A DNA stretch of 64,000 nt from Halorientalis litorea (GCF_023028225.1 NZ_CP095482.1:1426001-1490000); one strand, 5' to 3'; shown: positions 1-10,088, numbered from the stretch's first letter. The notes: generated by a model from the sequence alone, not told the origin. Made by a program: numbers and translations.

Positions 1-12
1 TCGACCGCTATG

Positions 13-456
13 TCATCCCTCTGCGGTCGCCGCCGGCCGGTCCGGCCCGACCTTCGCGGCGAGCCACGCCCCGACCACAGCACCGGCCTGTGTCACGACC
101 ACGGTGAACAGGACGAACAGACCGACCGCGACCGCGACCGCGGCGTACTGGACGGCGTCGAACCATAGTGGTTGCGTGAAGGCTGGAATCGCCCGGAGGA
201 GGTCGACGAACGGCCATACCAGCGGGACGGACGCGACGAGGCCGGTCCGCAGGCCGACCCGGCGGGGCGGAACGTCGGCGTCGACGAACAGCAGACCGCC
301 GAGCAGGCCAGCGAAGACCACCGGGCTGAGACGGAGCGTCGTCCCCGTGGACAGCAAGTATTCGAGGAGTGTGTACGTTCCCGCGAGGCCGCCGGCGACG
401 ATGGCGTACCGCCAACCGGTATCCGTTCGCGGGTCCGGAAGGGAGGGCTGGACCAT
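13..456 (-). CDS. Small four-helix membrane protein, function unknown
   Basis: A 147-residue protein with about four hydrophobic segments (roughly residues 18-36, 43-60, 70-88 and 100-132) joined by short loops, with Gly/Ala-rich helices. It resembles small haloarchaeal DUF5518-type integral membrane proteins, but I recognise only the general architecture. The ATG at 456 is preceded on the minus strand by an AT-rich TATA-like tract centred near 484, the expected spacing for a leaderless transcript. It lies downstream of and on the same strand as katG, separated by about 160 nt with its own promoter, so it is probably a separate unit. No catalytic residues are evident. Confidence 0.75.
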   Translation of the reverse strand: MVQPSLPDPRTDTGWRYAIVAGGLAGTYTLLEYLLSTGTTLRLSPVVFAGLLGGLLFVDADVPPRRVGLRTGLVASVPLVWPFVDLLRAIPAFTQPLWFDAVQYAAVAVAVGLFVLFTVVVTQAGAVVGAWLAAKVGPDRPAATAEG

Positions 457-618
457 ACAATCCGTTGGACACGTATCGACAAAAATTTTGGGAGAACGCC
501 GCAGACTGGCTCGGGCAGGTCGTGTAGGCCGGCTTCGGCGCGTTGCCGTCGCGACGGCAACGGCGGCACCGTCGGACGTGGGCGGCGCGAAGAAAGCGGT
601 GATCGAAGGCCGTGGTCG

Positions 619-2808
<2,190 letters not shown>

Positions 2809-2924
2809 CTAGCTCTTGTCGAATACAAATCTTTGGTTGTTCGATTCTATGTTTTTCTGAATGGACACCAAAGGTCCGTTCAGAGAGCGCAAACCCCGAG
2901 ACAGTCTTAGGGGTCCGCTGGAAC

Positions 2925-3650
2925 TTACTCGTCGTCGGCGTCGGTCGCCGGGTCGTTAGTCTCGGAGTCGAGTTCTCCGTTGGGTTCGGGCGTCTCGACG
3001 CCCTCGACGGCCTCAGCAGTTGCAGTGTCTTTGGGTGTGTCGACGTGCCAGCGGTCGACCGAGGACTCGTAGTCGGCCAACTTGTTCGAGACGCGTATCT
3101 TCAGGTCGTCGTCGTTGACGTTCACCTCGAAGACGTACTCGGGTGCCTCGTCGGACCCGACCCGGCGGAGGTTGGCACTGACGAGGGCGTTGTCGAAGTA
3201 GTACGGCGCGATTTGGGTCATCACGTTCTTGTAGACGGCTCCCTCGACGGCGCGGAGGGCCTTCCGCCCGGCCGAGTCCGCGGCGCGCGCGACGTAATCG
3301 AGTGACTCGCCCCACTTGTCGACCGCCTCGTCGGGGTCCTCGTCGAGTTTCTCGTAGGACTCGGAGAGTTTCTCGCCCGCAGTCTGGAGGTCCTCGTCGA
3401 CATCCGCGCCGGCTTTCTCACCCTCACCCTCCGCGACACTCGCCTTTTCGGCCGTCTTCTCGTTCACGTCCTCGTCGAGTCGTTCGTCGGTCTTGGGCCG
3501 CCAGTCGTCGAACTCGGCGATGTCCGCCGAGTCCACCGCCACGTCGGCGTCGTCGGCGGCGTCTTTCAACGCACGAGTGAGACGCTCACCGTGTTCGACG
3601 ACGTCGACCCAGCGACCGCGCTGTTTGAATCCGGAGACGCTCTCTTCCAT
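2925..3650 (-). CDS. Acidic haloarchaeal protein (DUF5828-like)
   Basis: A 241-residue, very acidic, soluble protein. The N-terminal part (residues 1-110) is helical and charged, with a low-complexity Glu/Asp/Ala/Lys stretch near 65-95. The middle (about 110-190) is better ordered, including a segment YYFDNALVSANLRRV followed by a beta-rich stretch. The C-terminal tail is Asp/Thr-rich and probably disordered. It matches what I recall as the haloarchaea-restricted DUF5828 family; no activity is known to me. The TATA-like element about 27 nt before the ATG at 3650 supports the start. No enzymatic motif, membrane segment or zinc site is visible. Confidence 0.7.
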   Translation of the reverse strand: MEESVSGFKQRGRWVDVVEHGERLTRALKDAADDADVAVDSADIAEFDDWRPKTDERLDEDVNEKTAEKASVAEGEGEKAGADVDEDLQTAGEKLSESYEKLDEDPDEAVDKWGESLDYVARAADSAGRKALRAVEGAVYKNVMTQIAPYYFDNALVSANLRRVGSDEAPEYVFEVNVNDDDLKIRVSNKLADYESSVDRWHVDTPKDTATAEAVEGVETPEPNGELDSETNDPATDADDE

Positions 3651-3790
3651 TGGTGGGTGCCTGTGGAGGGTCGTTGTAACCCTTTCGTCCCAGTAGGGTA
3701 GCCAAGGCGTTAAAAGTCACCGCTCGATGACAGGGGAAACCGGGCGGGCGAGCCGTCGCAGGCACCGCCGGCCGGACCCGGGACGGACGA

Positions 3791-3797
3791 TTATAAA
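3791..3797 (+). promoter_or_regulatory. TATA box of upp
   Basis: TTATAAA centred 28 nt before the upp ATG at 3822, the spacing expected for a leaderless haloarchaeal mRNA. Confidence 0.7.
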
Positions 3798-3821
3798 CGA
3801 GCGGCGACGGTAACGGGGCGT

Positions 3822-4487
3822 ATGGCCATCGAACGACACGGCGACGCGCGCGTGATTCGCCACGCCCTCGCCCAAGACGCGCTCACGACGCTCCGCGACG
3901 TGGAGACGGACGGCGTCGCGTTCCGGGACGCGTTGGTCCGACTGGGGCGGGTCTGCGGCGGCGAACTCGCCGACGACGTACTCGGGACGGAGACGGTCGA
4001 AGTGGAGACGCCCCTGACGACGACCACCGGCGAGCGAGTGGCCAGCGACGTGGTGGTCGTCACCGTTCTCCGGGCGGCGGTCCCGTTCGTCGAGGGGATG
4101 CTGACGGCACTCCCGGACGCGAGACAGGGGATGCTGAGCGCGAGTCGGGACGAGACGGCGGGCATGGACGGCGGCACCTTCCCCATCGACGTGGCGTACG
4201 AGAACCTCCCAGCCATCGGCCCGACAGACACCGTCGTCGTCGCCGACCCGATGCTCGCCACGGGGTCGACGATGTGTGCCGCGCTGGAGCGGGTCCACGC
4301 GGCCGGCGACCCGGCCCGGGTGCTCGCCCTCGCCGCGGTCAGCGCGCCCGAAGGCGTCGCCCGCGTCACCGACGAGTTCCCCGAGACGGACGTGGTGACC
4401 GCCGCCGTAGACGACGGATTGAATAGTGAGGGGTTCATCGTCCCTGGCCTCGGCGACGCGGGCGACCGTGCGTTCCGAACGACCTGA
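3822..4487 (+). CDS. upp: Uracil phosphoribosyltransferase
   Basis: Converts uracil and PRPP to UMP and pyrophosphate in pyrimidine salvage. The 221-residue length fits the archaeal family. The PRPP-binding loop is clear ([14 protein letters not shown], about residues 138-151), and the C-terminal uracil-recognition segment [15 protein letters not shown] is present near the end. The start is supported by a TATA box 28 nt upstream. It is a single-gene unit, divergent from the DUF5828-like gene. The 165 nt after it, before the convergent YigZ-like gene, show no gene or obvious structure. Confidence 0.95.
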   Translation: MAIERHGDARVIRHALAQDALTTLRDVETDGVAFRDALVRLGRVCGGELADDVLGTETVEVETPLTTTTGERVASDVVVVTVLRAAVPFVEGMLTALPDARQGMLSASRDETAGMDGGTFPIDVAYENLPAIGPTDTVVVADPMLATGSTMCAALERVHAAGDPARVLALAAVSAPEGVARVTDEFPETDVVTAAVDDGLNSEGFIVPGLGDAGDRAFRTT

Positions 4488-4653
4488 CAGGTCCGATGCG
4501 GTGACCCGTCGACAGCCCGTGACGACGGCGGCCGTATCGACGCCCGTTGTACCCCTCCGCTTCGGCTGGAAATACGCCTGACAGCGACCGCTCCGCATCT
4601 CCATCGGAACCCGTGATATCTCGTGTCACAGTTCGAGACAACGAAGAAACACG

Positions 4654-5265
4654 TCAGTCGTCGAACTCGCCGTCGATGCGCGCCCGCCCGCTGGTCGCGC
4701 TTCGGATGCGGTCCCGCAACGCGGGAGCCTCGGCGACGGGGACGCGCACGTCGAAGGTCACCTCTGCCTCGTACGTCGCCTCGAACGCGACGCCCGCCGA
4801 TTCGAGGAGGCCACGAACCGTCCCGGAGTCGTCGTACTCGACGACGACAGTGAAGCGTTCGTGTGGCCGTTCGGTGACGATACCGGCGTCCTCGACGGCC
4901 AGTTTGACCGCCTTCGAGTACGCCCGTGCCAACCCGCCGACGCCCAGTTTCGTTCCGCCGTAGTACCGCGTGACGACGACGGCCACGTTCTGTAGCTCCT
5001 CGCCCTGCAGGACGTTGAGTGCTGGTTTCCCGGCCGACCCGGAGGGCTCGTCGGCGTCGCTCGACCACTCCCGGAGTGGGTCGGCCCGGACACGGTAGGC
5101 CGGGACGTTGTGCGTCGCGTCGGTGTAGGCGTCGCGCACCTCGTCGACGAACGCCTCGGCGGCGGCCACGTCCGTGACCGGTGCGGCGTGGCCGAGAAAC
5201 TCCGACCCCTGTACCGTGAAGTCGGCTTCCCCGCGGCCGGCGAGGGTGCGATAGGTGTCGGTCAT
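4654..5265 (-). CDS. YigZ/IMPACT family protein (UPF0029)
   Basis: A 203-residue cytoplasmic protein of the YigZ/IMPACT family. Seen: the N-terminal motif GEADFTVQGSEFLGHAAPV, the signature DADEPSGSAGKPALNVLQGE (about residues 67-86), and VTRYYGGTKLGVGGLARAY, followed by a C-terminal ferredoxin-like half. Family members are linked to translation or nucleic-acid binding; the biochemical role is unclear. I chose the ATG at 5265 over an in-frame upstream codon because it overlaps the stop of the ferredoxin gene (ATGA), the usual arrangement for translational coupling. It is the third gene of a minus-strand operon: ACT regulator, ferredoxin, this gene. Confidence 0.88.
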   Translation of the reverse strand: MTDTYRTLAGRGEADFTVQGSEFLGHAAPVTDVAAAEAFVDEVRDAYTDATHNVPAYRVRADPLREWSSDADEPSGSAGKPALNVLQGEELQNVAVVVTRYYGGTKLGVGGLARAYSKAVKLAVEDAGIVTERPHERFTVVVEYDDSGTVRGLLESAGVAFEATYEAEVTFDVRVPVAEAPALRDRIRSATSGRARIDGEFDD

Positions 5266-5618
5266 TCCGGTTCGCGTCCCCCCCACACGCGCTTGTCGGG
5301 TATCTCGACCGCCACGTCGTCGGTCAGAACCACCTGACAGGCGAGGCGTGGGTAGCCAAAGCGGGCGGCGAGTCGGTCGTGCCAGTGGTCGGGCGGGTGC
5401 TCGCCGGCACCGTCGTGGACCCGGACGCCACAGGTCGCACAGAGCCCGCGCCCGCCGCAGTTCAGCGACGCCGTGTAGCGGGTGTACGGCGAGAACCCGG
5501 CGTCGAGGAGCACGTCCCGGAGTATCGCCCCTGTCGGGGCCGTCAGGGTGGTCTCGTCGTCGCCGTCGCGGACGGTGACGGTCACGGTGTCGTCGGTGGC
5601 TGTGTCGTCGGGAGTCAC
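5262..5618 (-). CDS. 2Fe-2S ferredoxin domain protein
   Basis: A 118-residue ferredoxin-like electron carrier. The cluster ligands are in CGGRGLCATC plus a later Cys in RLACQV. This gives C-x5-C-x2-C followed by a distant Cys, the spacing of adrenodoxin-type rather than plant-type proteins. It lacks the acidic N-terminal insertion of the main haloarchaeal ferredoxin at 17986. It starts with GTG at 5618, overlapping the stop of the upstream ACT gene (GTGA), and its own stop overlaps the YigZ start, so all three genes are probably translationally coupled. The redox partner cannot be inferred from the sequence. Confidence 0.88.
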   Translation of the reverse strand: MTPDDTATDDTVTVTVRDGDDETTLTAPTGAILRDVLLDAGFSPYTRYTASLNCGGRGLCATCGVRVHDGAGEHPPDHWHDRLAARFGYPRLACQVVLTDDVAVEIPDKRVWGGREPE

Positions 5619-6118
5619 TTGAGTTCTATCTTGCGCACGTACGGCAGTTCGCGAATCTCGTTGAGGAGGTCACCCGGCAGTGCGCGGTCGGTAATGATGT
5701 AGAGTTTGGGGTCGACGGCGAACTCGGGGTCCTCGCTGACGGTCTGGCGCATCGAGATGCCGCGGTCGGCGATGAGACCGGTGATGTCCGCGACGATACC
5801 CGGTCGCTCGGTGTCGGTCACGTCGACGGTCAGGACGTGCAAGTCGAGCACCGGCGCGAGGTCCATCAGACTCGGAATCTGGGAGATGTTCTGGAAGATG
5901 CGGCGCAGTTCCTCGTCGGCGAGGATTGTGTCGGTGGTCGAATCCACCACCCGGCGGTCCACGCCGATTTCCCGGGCGATACCCGTGTTGGGTATCTCGA
6001 TGCCGCCCGAGACGACGCGGCCCTCGTCGTTGACCGAGAACCCGCGTTCGAGGAGCAGACGGATGACCGCCTGCTGTGAGGGGCTTCCCTCGAACTTCTC
6101 GATTATCTCGTCGAACAT
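5615..6118 (-). CDS. ACT-domain amino-acid-sensing regulator
   Basis: A 167-residue protein with an N-terminal helical, HTH-like part (about residues 1-75, including NTGIAREIGVDRRVVDSTTD) and a C-terminal ACT domain (about 90-165, with LTVDVTDTERPGIVADITG). ACT domains bind amino acids and often control enzymes or transcription in amino-acid metabolism. Haloarchaeal proteins with this layout are annotated as amino-acid-binding regulators; the ligand is not deducible. It is first in a three-gene operon with the ferredoxin and YigZ-like genes. A TATA-like element (CCCTAAACC on the minus strand) lies about 27 nt before the ATG at 6118. Confidence 0.8.
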   Translation of the reverse strand: MFDEIIEKFEGSPSQQAVIRLLLERGFSVNDEGRVVSGGIEIPNTGIAREIGVDRRVVDSTTDTILADEELRRIFQNISQIPSLMDLAPVLDLHVLTVDVTDTERPGIVADITGLIADRGISMRQTVSEDPEFAVDPKLYIITDRALPGDLLNEIRELPYVRKIELK

Positions 6119-6143
6119 GCCCCGACGGACGGTTGGCTCCGGT

Positions 6144-6641
6144 TTAGGGGTTCGGGGCTTCGGGTCGCCGCCCCGTCCCGGGCGGCGTCCGGCGGCCGAC
6201 TGCGGCGACGACCACGCCGGCGAAGATGAGGACGGCCGTGGCGAGGTGAGCGGTGACGACGGCGGGTTGTAGACGCGCCGTCACGGTGAGGCCGCCGAGC
6301 AGGACCTGCACGGGAAGCAGTCCCGCCGCGGCGAGTGCGGCCCGCTCCGGCCACCCGGACTCGCCGGTCAGCCACGCGCCGACGCCCGTAGCGGCGACGA
6401 GGAGGCCGGTGAGTGCGGCGAGCGTCCGGTGCAGCCACTCGGCGAACACCTGCGCCGGCGAGAACGGGGCGTCGGCCATCACCGCCGGGTGGAGGAACGG
6501 GACCCACGTGCCGTAACAGGTCGGCCAGTCGGGGCAGGCCAACCCGGCACCGATGGCTTTCGTGTACGCCCCGACGCACATCAAGAGGAACGTACTACCG
6601 GCAGTGACGGCCGCGAGACGGCGGAAACGGGCGGTGTTCAC
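6144..6641 (-). CDS. ctaA: Heme A synthase-like protein, short CtaA/COX15 form
   Basis: A 165-residue membrane protein with four predicted helices, about half the length of bacterial CtaA; half-size forms are known in archaea. CtaA oxidises heme O to heme A for terminal oxidases. Seen: the early motif ACPDWPTCYGTW (paired Cys), WLHRTLAALTG with the heme-ligand-type His, and TAHLATAVLI with a second His in the last helix. I chose GTG at 6641 because a TATA-like AATTTAA lies about 30 nt upstream and a conserved regulatory dyad just beyond it. It is divergent from the TauE/SafE gene at 6743. A longer in-frame start near 6740 would run through the promoter and is unlikely. Confidence 0.85.
   Translation of the reverse strand: MNTARFRRLAAVTAGSTFLLMCVGAYTKAIGAGLACPDWPTCYGTWVPFLHPAVMADAPFSPAQVFAEWLHRTLAALTGLLVAATGVGAWLTGESGWPERAALAAAGLLPVQVLLGGLTVTARLQPAVVTAHLATAVLIFAGVVVAAVGRRTPPGTGRRPEAPNP
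6585..6598 (+). promoter_or_regulatory. Intragenic copy of the copper-cluster motif
   Basis: GAGGAACGTACTAC inside ctaA is identical over 14 nt to part of the motif at 8334-8347. It lacks the left arm of the dyad. It encodes residues STFLL of CtaA, so it may be coding constraint rather than a site. Confidence 0.3.
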
Positions 6642-6681
6642 GGCCGACAGTCGAACGTGCCGTCGGCTTAAATTCCGTAGT

Positions 6682-6696
6682 ACGTTTCTCGAACGT
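6682..6696. promoter_or_regulatory. Dyad operator between ctaA and the TauE/SafE gene
   Basis: ACGTTT-CTC-GAACGT: two 6-nt arms (5 of 6 pairs) with a 3-nt spacer. Read towards ctaA it continues into ACTACGG, ending 34 nt before the GTG start. The same motif and spacing precede the NosL and Sco genes. The dyad is also 47 nt upstream of the divergent TauE/SafE ATG, so it could serve both promoters. Confidence 0.65.
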
Positions 6697-6742
6697 GGGA
6701 ACGGGAGCGAGGTTTCTGTAGGGGGACCGTCTACCACCACCC

Positions 6743-7807
6743 ATGCTCGGGTCGCTCCCGGACGGCGGCGTCGCCACGCTCGCGCTCTTCGGGACTATCG
6801 GCTTCCTCGGGAGCGGCCACTGCGTGGGGATGTGCGGACCGCTCGTCTCGCTGTACGCCGACCGGATGCCCGACGGACGCGGCCGGGTCCTCGGCCAGCA
6901 CGCGCTGTTCAACCTCGGGCGGACGGCGAGTTACACCGTCCTCGGCGGCCTGTTCGGCCTGTTCGGTGGCCTCGTGGCCGGTGCGGCCGGGTACCTCCCC
7001 GGGCCGTTCGGCGCGGTCCGTGGCCTCGTCGGCGTCACCGTCGGCATCGTCGTCGTGGCGTCGGGCCTCGCCCACCTCGCCGGTACGTCGAACCCGCTCC
7101 TGTCGGGCACGGCACGGAGCCTGTGGGCACCGCTAGGACGGGTGAGCCGTGCGGTGCGACGACGCGTCGACAGGCGTCTCGGCGGGCCACAGACGGCGGT
7201 GCTGGGGGCACTCCACGGGCTGTTTCCCTGTCCGCTGCTGTATCCGGCGTACCTCTACGCGTTCGCGCTCGGTGACCCGCTGGCCGGGGCCGCGGTCCTC
7301 GCGGCGTTGGGGCTGGGGACGCTGCCCGCACTGCTCGTGTTCGGCGTGGTAATCGACTCGGTTCAGTTGGGTCGCCTCGGGACGCGTGCGGTCGGTGCCG
7401 CGTTCGTCCTCCTCGGCGTCGGGACGCTGCTCGGCGGGTTGGTGGCACTCGGCCTCCCCGTCCCCCAGCCAGCGAGGCTCTCGCTCCCCGCACCGGGGGC
7501 AGGGTTGCCGGTACTGGTCGCGGTTCCGGTCGCCGTGGTCGGGTCGCTGCTGTTGCTCGGGGTGAGCCTGACGGTGCTAGTCCGGCGGCGGTCGCTGGCG
7601 TATCTGCTGGTCACGCTCGCCTTCCTCGCGTTCGCGGCGCAGGTGTTGGCCGGCCGGTTGGGTGCCGTTTCGGTCATCCGCCCGGGCCTCGAACAGCAGG
7701 TCGACCTGCTGGCCGACGCGGCTATCGTCGTCCTGCTCGCGGCGGCCGTCCACACCGTCACGCGCCGCACCGGCGCGTCGAACGACGGGGGGATGGAGCG
7801 TGACTGA
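6743..7807 (+). CDS. TauE/SafE-like membrane protein with copper-type Cys motifs
   Basis: A 354-residue integral membrane protein of the family annotated sulfite exporter TauE/SafE (DsbD_2 type). The first helix carries GHCVGMCGPLV (His26, Cys27, Met30, Cys31) and a later one HGLFPCPLLYPAYLYA. These Cys/His/Met sets occur in family members encoded beside cytochrome oxidase and copper-handling genes, where roles in metal or thiol transfer are suspected; a sulfite substrate is not supported here. About nine helices are predicted, with a C-terminal extension of extra helices absent from the second paralog at 10089. The ATG at 6743 follows a TATA-like GGTTTCTG near 6715. It overlaps the downstream regulator by 8 nt. 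Confidence 0.85.
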   Translation: MLGSLPDGGVATLALFGTIGFLGSGHCVGMCGPLVSLYADRMPDGRGRVLGQHALFNLGRTASYTVLGGLFGLFGGLVAGAAGYLPGPFGAVRGLVGVTVGIVVVASGLAHLAGTSNPLLSGTARSLWAPLGRVSRAVRRRVDRRLGGPQTAVLGALHGLFPCPLLYPAYLYAFALGDPLAGAAVLAALGLGTLPALLVFGVVIDSVQLGRLGTRAVGAAFVLLGVGTLLGGLVALGLPVPQPARLSLPAPGAGLPVLVAVPVAVVGSLLLLGVSLTVLVRRRSLAYLLVTLAFLAFAAQVLAGRLGAVSVIRPGLEQQVDLLADAAIVVLLAAAVHTVTRRTGASNDGGMERD

Positions 7808-8318
7808 ATCGCGCGCCGTCGTCGAGCAGTACGTGCGCGAGCATCCGGGGAGTCACTTCAGTGCCATCGTCGACGCGCTCGACCAAGCCACCGGACAGGT
7901 CCAACACCACGTCTCCCGGTTAGTGCGGGACGACCGACTCGAACGGGCGACCGTCTACGGCCAGACGCACTACTACCCGACGGGATACGACCAGTGGGAG
8001 AAGGAGACGCTCGCGCTGTTGCGCCGCGAGAGCGCGCGCGGTATCGTCGGGCGACTCCTCGACACGGACGGCCAGCACCCGGACGCGCTCGCGGACGACA
8101 TCGGTGTGAGTCGGTCGACCGTCGAGTACCACCTCGACCGGCTGATAGCGTGTGGCGTGGTCGAGAAACGGCGGGACGAGACGGGGCGGGTCAGCGTCCA
8201 CCTCGAACGACCGCACGAGACGGCACTCCTCCTCTCGGAGGTGGCACCGACCTACGCCGACCGGTTCGTCGACCGGTTCATGCAACTCGTGGACGGGTTC
8301 CTCGACGACGCGGCCTGA
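7800..8318 (+). CDS. Double winged-helix transcriptional regulator
   Basis: A 172-residue protein with two winged-helix DNA-binding units. The first is about residues 8-60 (HFSAIVDALDQATGQVQHHV); the second about 95-145 (ALADDIGVSRSTVEYHLDRL), followed by a basic/acidic wing. I chose GTG at 7800 because it starts within the end of the TauE/SafE gene and gives a compact HTH protein; the reading frame continues upstream but only in antisense-like sequence. Its position between the TauE/SafE and NosL genes makes it the obvious candidate for binding the dyad sites at 6682, 8328 and 9323. That assignment is inference. No metal-binding Cys cluster is visible; one Cys lies in the second HTH (IACGVV). 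Confidence 0.88.
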   Translation: MTESRAVVEQYVREHPGSHFSAIVDALDQATGQVQHHVSRLVRDDRLERATVYGQTHYYPTGYDQWEKETLALLRRESARGIVGRLLDTDGQHPDALADDIGVSRSTVEYHLDRLIACGVVEKRRDETGRVSVHLERPHETALLLSEVAPTYADRFVDRFMQLVDGFLDDAA

Positions 8319-8327
8319 CGGCGTGTC

Positions 8328-8356
8328 ACGTTCGAGGAACGTACTACGGGGTTCTT
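8328..8356 (+). promoter_or_regulatory. Dyad operator and weak core promoter of the HiPIP-NosL gene
   Basis: Perfect dyad ACGTTC-GAG-GAACGT at 8328-8342, followed by ACTACGG ending 33 nt before the ATG at 8382, then GGTTCTT in the TATA position. Apart from one mismatch, the stretch TTCGAGRAACGTACTACGG plus GGTTCTT is repeated upstream of the Sco gene. Confidence 0.7.
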
Positions 8357-8381
8357 GTCCGCCGACGTGGAATCGGCGCGT

Positions 8382-9248
8382 ATGCAGGACGCATCGACGG
8401 AGTTCGACCGGCGTCGACTGCTCACGCTCGTCGGCACCGGCGTCACGATGGGGCTGGCCGGCTGTAACGGCGGCGACGGTGACGGCGGGACGGCCACCCC
8501 GGAGCCGACAGACACGGCGACGCCGACGACGGTGGCGGACGTTCCGGCGGCGTACGAGACGGCGACTGCCCTCGACGGCACGGAGCGTGACCCGTCCGCG
8601 GTGTCGACGAAAGAGGCGGTGCAGTATCAGACCGAATCGAACGACGGCGCGCAGTGTTCGGGGTGTCGGTTCTACATCCCCGACAAGAACGGTGACGGCG
8701 TCGGGGCCTGTGCCGTCGTCGAGGGAACCATCGACCCCAGCGGGTGGTGTGCGAGTTACGTCGCGTACGAGGGCGACGGGGGCGAGACGGAGACGGCGGC
8801 ATCGGCCGCCGAAGCCGTCACCGTCCCCTCGGACGCGAACTGTCCGGTGTGTAACATGGTTCCGGCGGAGTACCCGGACTGGAACGCACAGGTGGTCCAC
8901 GAGGACGGGGAGCGGGCGTTCTTCGACACCGCGGGGTGTATGGTCACCTACTACGCACTTCCCGACGAGTTCGCGGCCACCGACGCCCCCATCACCGGCG
9001 TGTGGGTGACCGACTTCGAGACGCGGGAGCGCGTCGACGGAACGACGGCACACTACGCGCTCGAAACCGACAGCGAGAGAGTCAACGACCCGATGCGGCG
9101 CAACCCGGCCCCGTTCGCCGACCGGGCCGACGCCGTGGCCTACGTCGACGCGGTCGACTACCTCACGACCGACGACATCGTGGGTCTCGACGCGTTCGAC
9201 CGTGACCTCGCCGTGCAGTATCGCCGCCGGTTCGTCGAGGACGCCTGA
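8382..9248 (+). CDS. Lipoprotein fusing a HiPIP-like and a NosL-like domain
   Basis: A 288-residue exported lipoprotein. N-terminus: a Tat-like RRRLLTLVG followed by the lipobox LAGC (Cys28), then a Thr/Asp-rich linker. Residues about 85-130 carry C-x2-C (92, 95), Cys110 and GWC (Cys123), with RFYIP after the first pair. This is the pattern of high-potential iron-sulfur proteins, which carry a 4Fe-4S electron-transfer cluster. Residues about 150-280 form a NosL domain: CPVCNM (Cys154, Cys157, Met159), then FFDTAGCM and a C-terminal segment. NosL binds Cu(I) and delivers copper. The ATG at 8382 is chosen over an upstream TTG because it lies about 30 nt past the promoter motif. The two-domain arrangement is unusual. 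Confidence 0.85.
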   Translation: MQDASTEFDRRRLLTLVGTGVTMGLAGCNGGDGDGGTATPEPTDTATPTTVADVPAAYETATALDGTERDPSAVSTKEAVQYQTESNDGAQCSGCRFYIPDKNGDGVGACAVVEGTIDPSGWCASYVAYEGDGGETETAASAAEAVTVPSDANCPVCNMVPAEYPDWNAQVVHEDGERAFFDTAGCMVTYYALPDEFAATDAPITGVWVTDFETRERVDGTTAHYALETDSERVNDPMRRNPAPFADRADAVAYVDAVDYLTTDDIVGLDAFDRDLAVQYRRRFVEDA

Positions 9249-9322
9249 GGACCGCGCGGCGGCGTAGCACTCCTCTTCACACAGTCCCCGTAGCGGCCTC
9301 GCCGTCTCGCCGTGGCGGTGCC

Positions 9323-9351
9323 GTCTTCGAGAAACGTACTACGGGGTTCTT
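9323..9351 (+). promoter_or_regulatory. Operator-like motif and core promoter of the Sco gene
   Basis: TTCGAGAAACGTACTACGG (9326-9344) ends 32 nt before the ATG at 9376 and is followed by GGTTCTT. The right arm of the dyad is intact (AAACGT); the left arm is degenerate (GTCTTC), unlike the copies at 6682 and 8328. Confidence 0.65.
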
Positions 9352-9375
9352 CCCCGGCGAGTCGAACGCTCGGAT

Positions 9376-10086
9376 ATGGACCGAACACGACGGACGCTCC
9401 TGTCCTCGCTCGGCGCGAGCGCGGCAGTCGGACTGGCTGGCTGTACAGGGTTCATCGGCGGGTCGGCGTCGGACGGCAACACGTACCTCTCGGCGACGGA
9501 GTGGGAGGTGGACCCGAGCGCGCTCCCGTTCCCGACACACGGCGACCAGTTGCCGGAGGCGACACTCCCGGCCCCCCTCCGCGAGGCGGAGACGCTCTCG
9601 CTCCCCGGGGATTTCGCCGGCGGCGACCTCCTGTTGACGTTCGTCTACACCACGTGTATGACGATGTGTCCCCGGTTGACGGCCATCATGGCGCGGGTCC
9701 AAGACCACAGCATCGAGAACGGCTACGCCGACGACGTGGCGTTCGTCGAGACGACGTTCGACCCGGCCCGGGACGACGCGGCCGCGCTCAGGGAGTGGGC
9801 GACCCAACACGACGTGGCCACCGACGCCGGGAACTGGTACTTTCTCCGGCCCGAGAGCGAGGCACGGGCGAAGACGGTGGTGCAGGACCGCTACGGCGTG
9901 AGCTTCACCAAGACGACGCCCGAGGACATGGACGCGTACATGTTCGCCCACTCCGGTGTCATCCTGTTGGCGAACGCCGACGGTTACGTTGAGCGTGCGT
10001 ACAAACTCCAGAGCGGGGACGAGGAGACCGTCCGCCCACAGGACGTTCGTGACGACCTGACGACGCTCCGCGAACGGGAGTCTTGA
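9376..10086 (+). CDS. SCO1/SenC-family copper chaperone lipoprotein
   Basis: A 236-residue thioredoxin-fold protein. Sco proteins bind copper and help build the CuA centre of cytochrome oxidase. Seen: Tat-like RRTLLSSLG, lipobox LAGC (Cys23), the copper motif CMTMC (Cys94, Cys98) in TFVYTTCMTMCPRL, and the third ligand His192 in FAHSGVILLAN. All three expected ligands are present. It acts on the outer face of the membrane. It is transcribed from the dyad-associated promoter at 9323 and directly followed by a second TauE/SafE-like gene, with 2 nt between the genes. Confidence 0.95.
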   Translation: MDRTRRTLLSSLGASAAVGLAGCTGFIGGSASDGNTYLSATEWEVDPSALPFPTHGDQLPEATLPAPLREAETLSLPGDFAGGDLLLTFVYTTCMTMCPRLTAIMARVQDHSIENGYADDVAFVETTFDPARDDAAALREWATQHDVATDAGNWYFLRPESEARAKTVVQDRYGVSFTKTTPEDMDAYMFAHSGVILLANADGYVERAYKLQSGDEETVRPQDVRDDLTTLRERES

Positions 10087-10088
10087 CG

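Noticed and set aside
3651-3821. Possible small gene or RNA between the DUF5828-like gene and upp
   Set aside because: Both sides are explained by divergent promoters; no ORF with a start signal or stable structure was seen.
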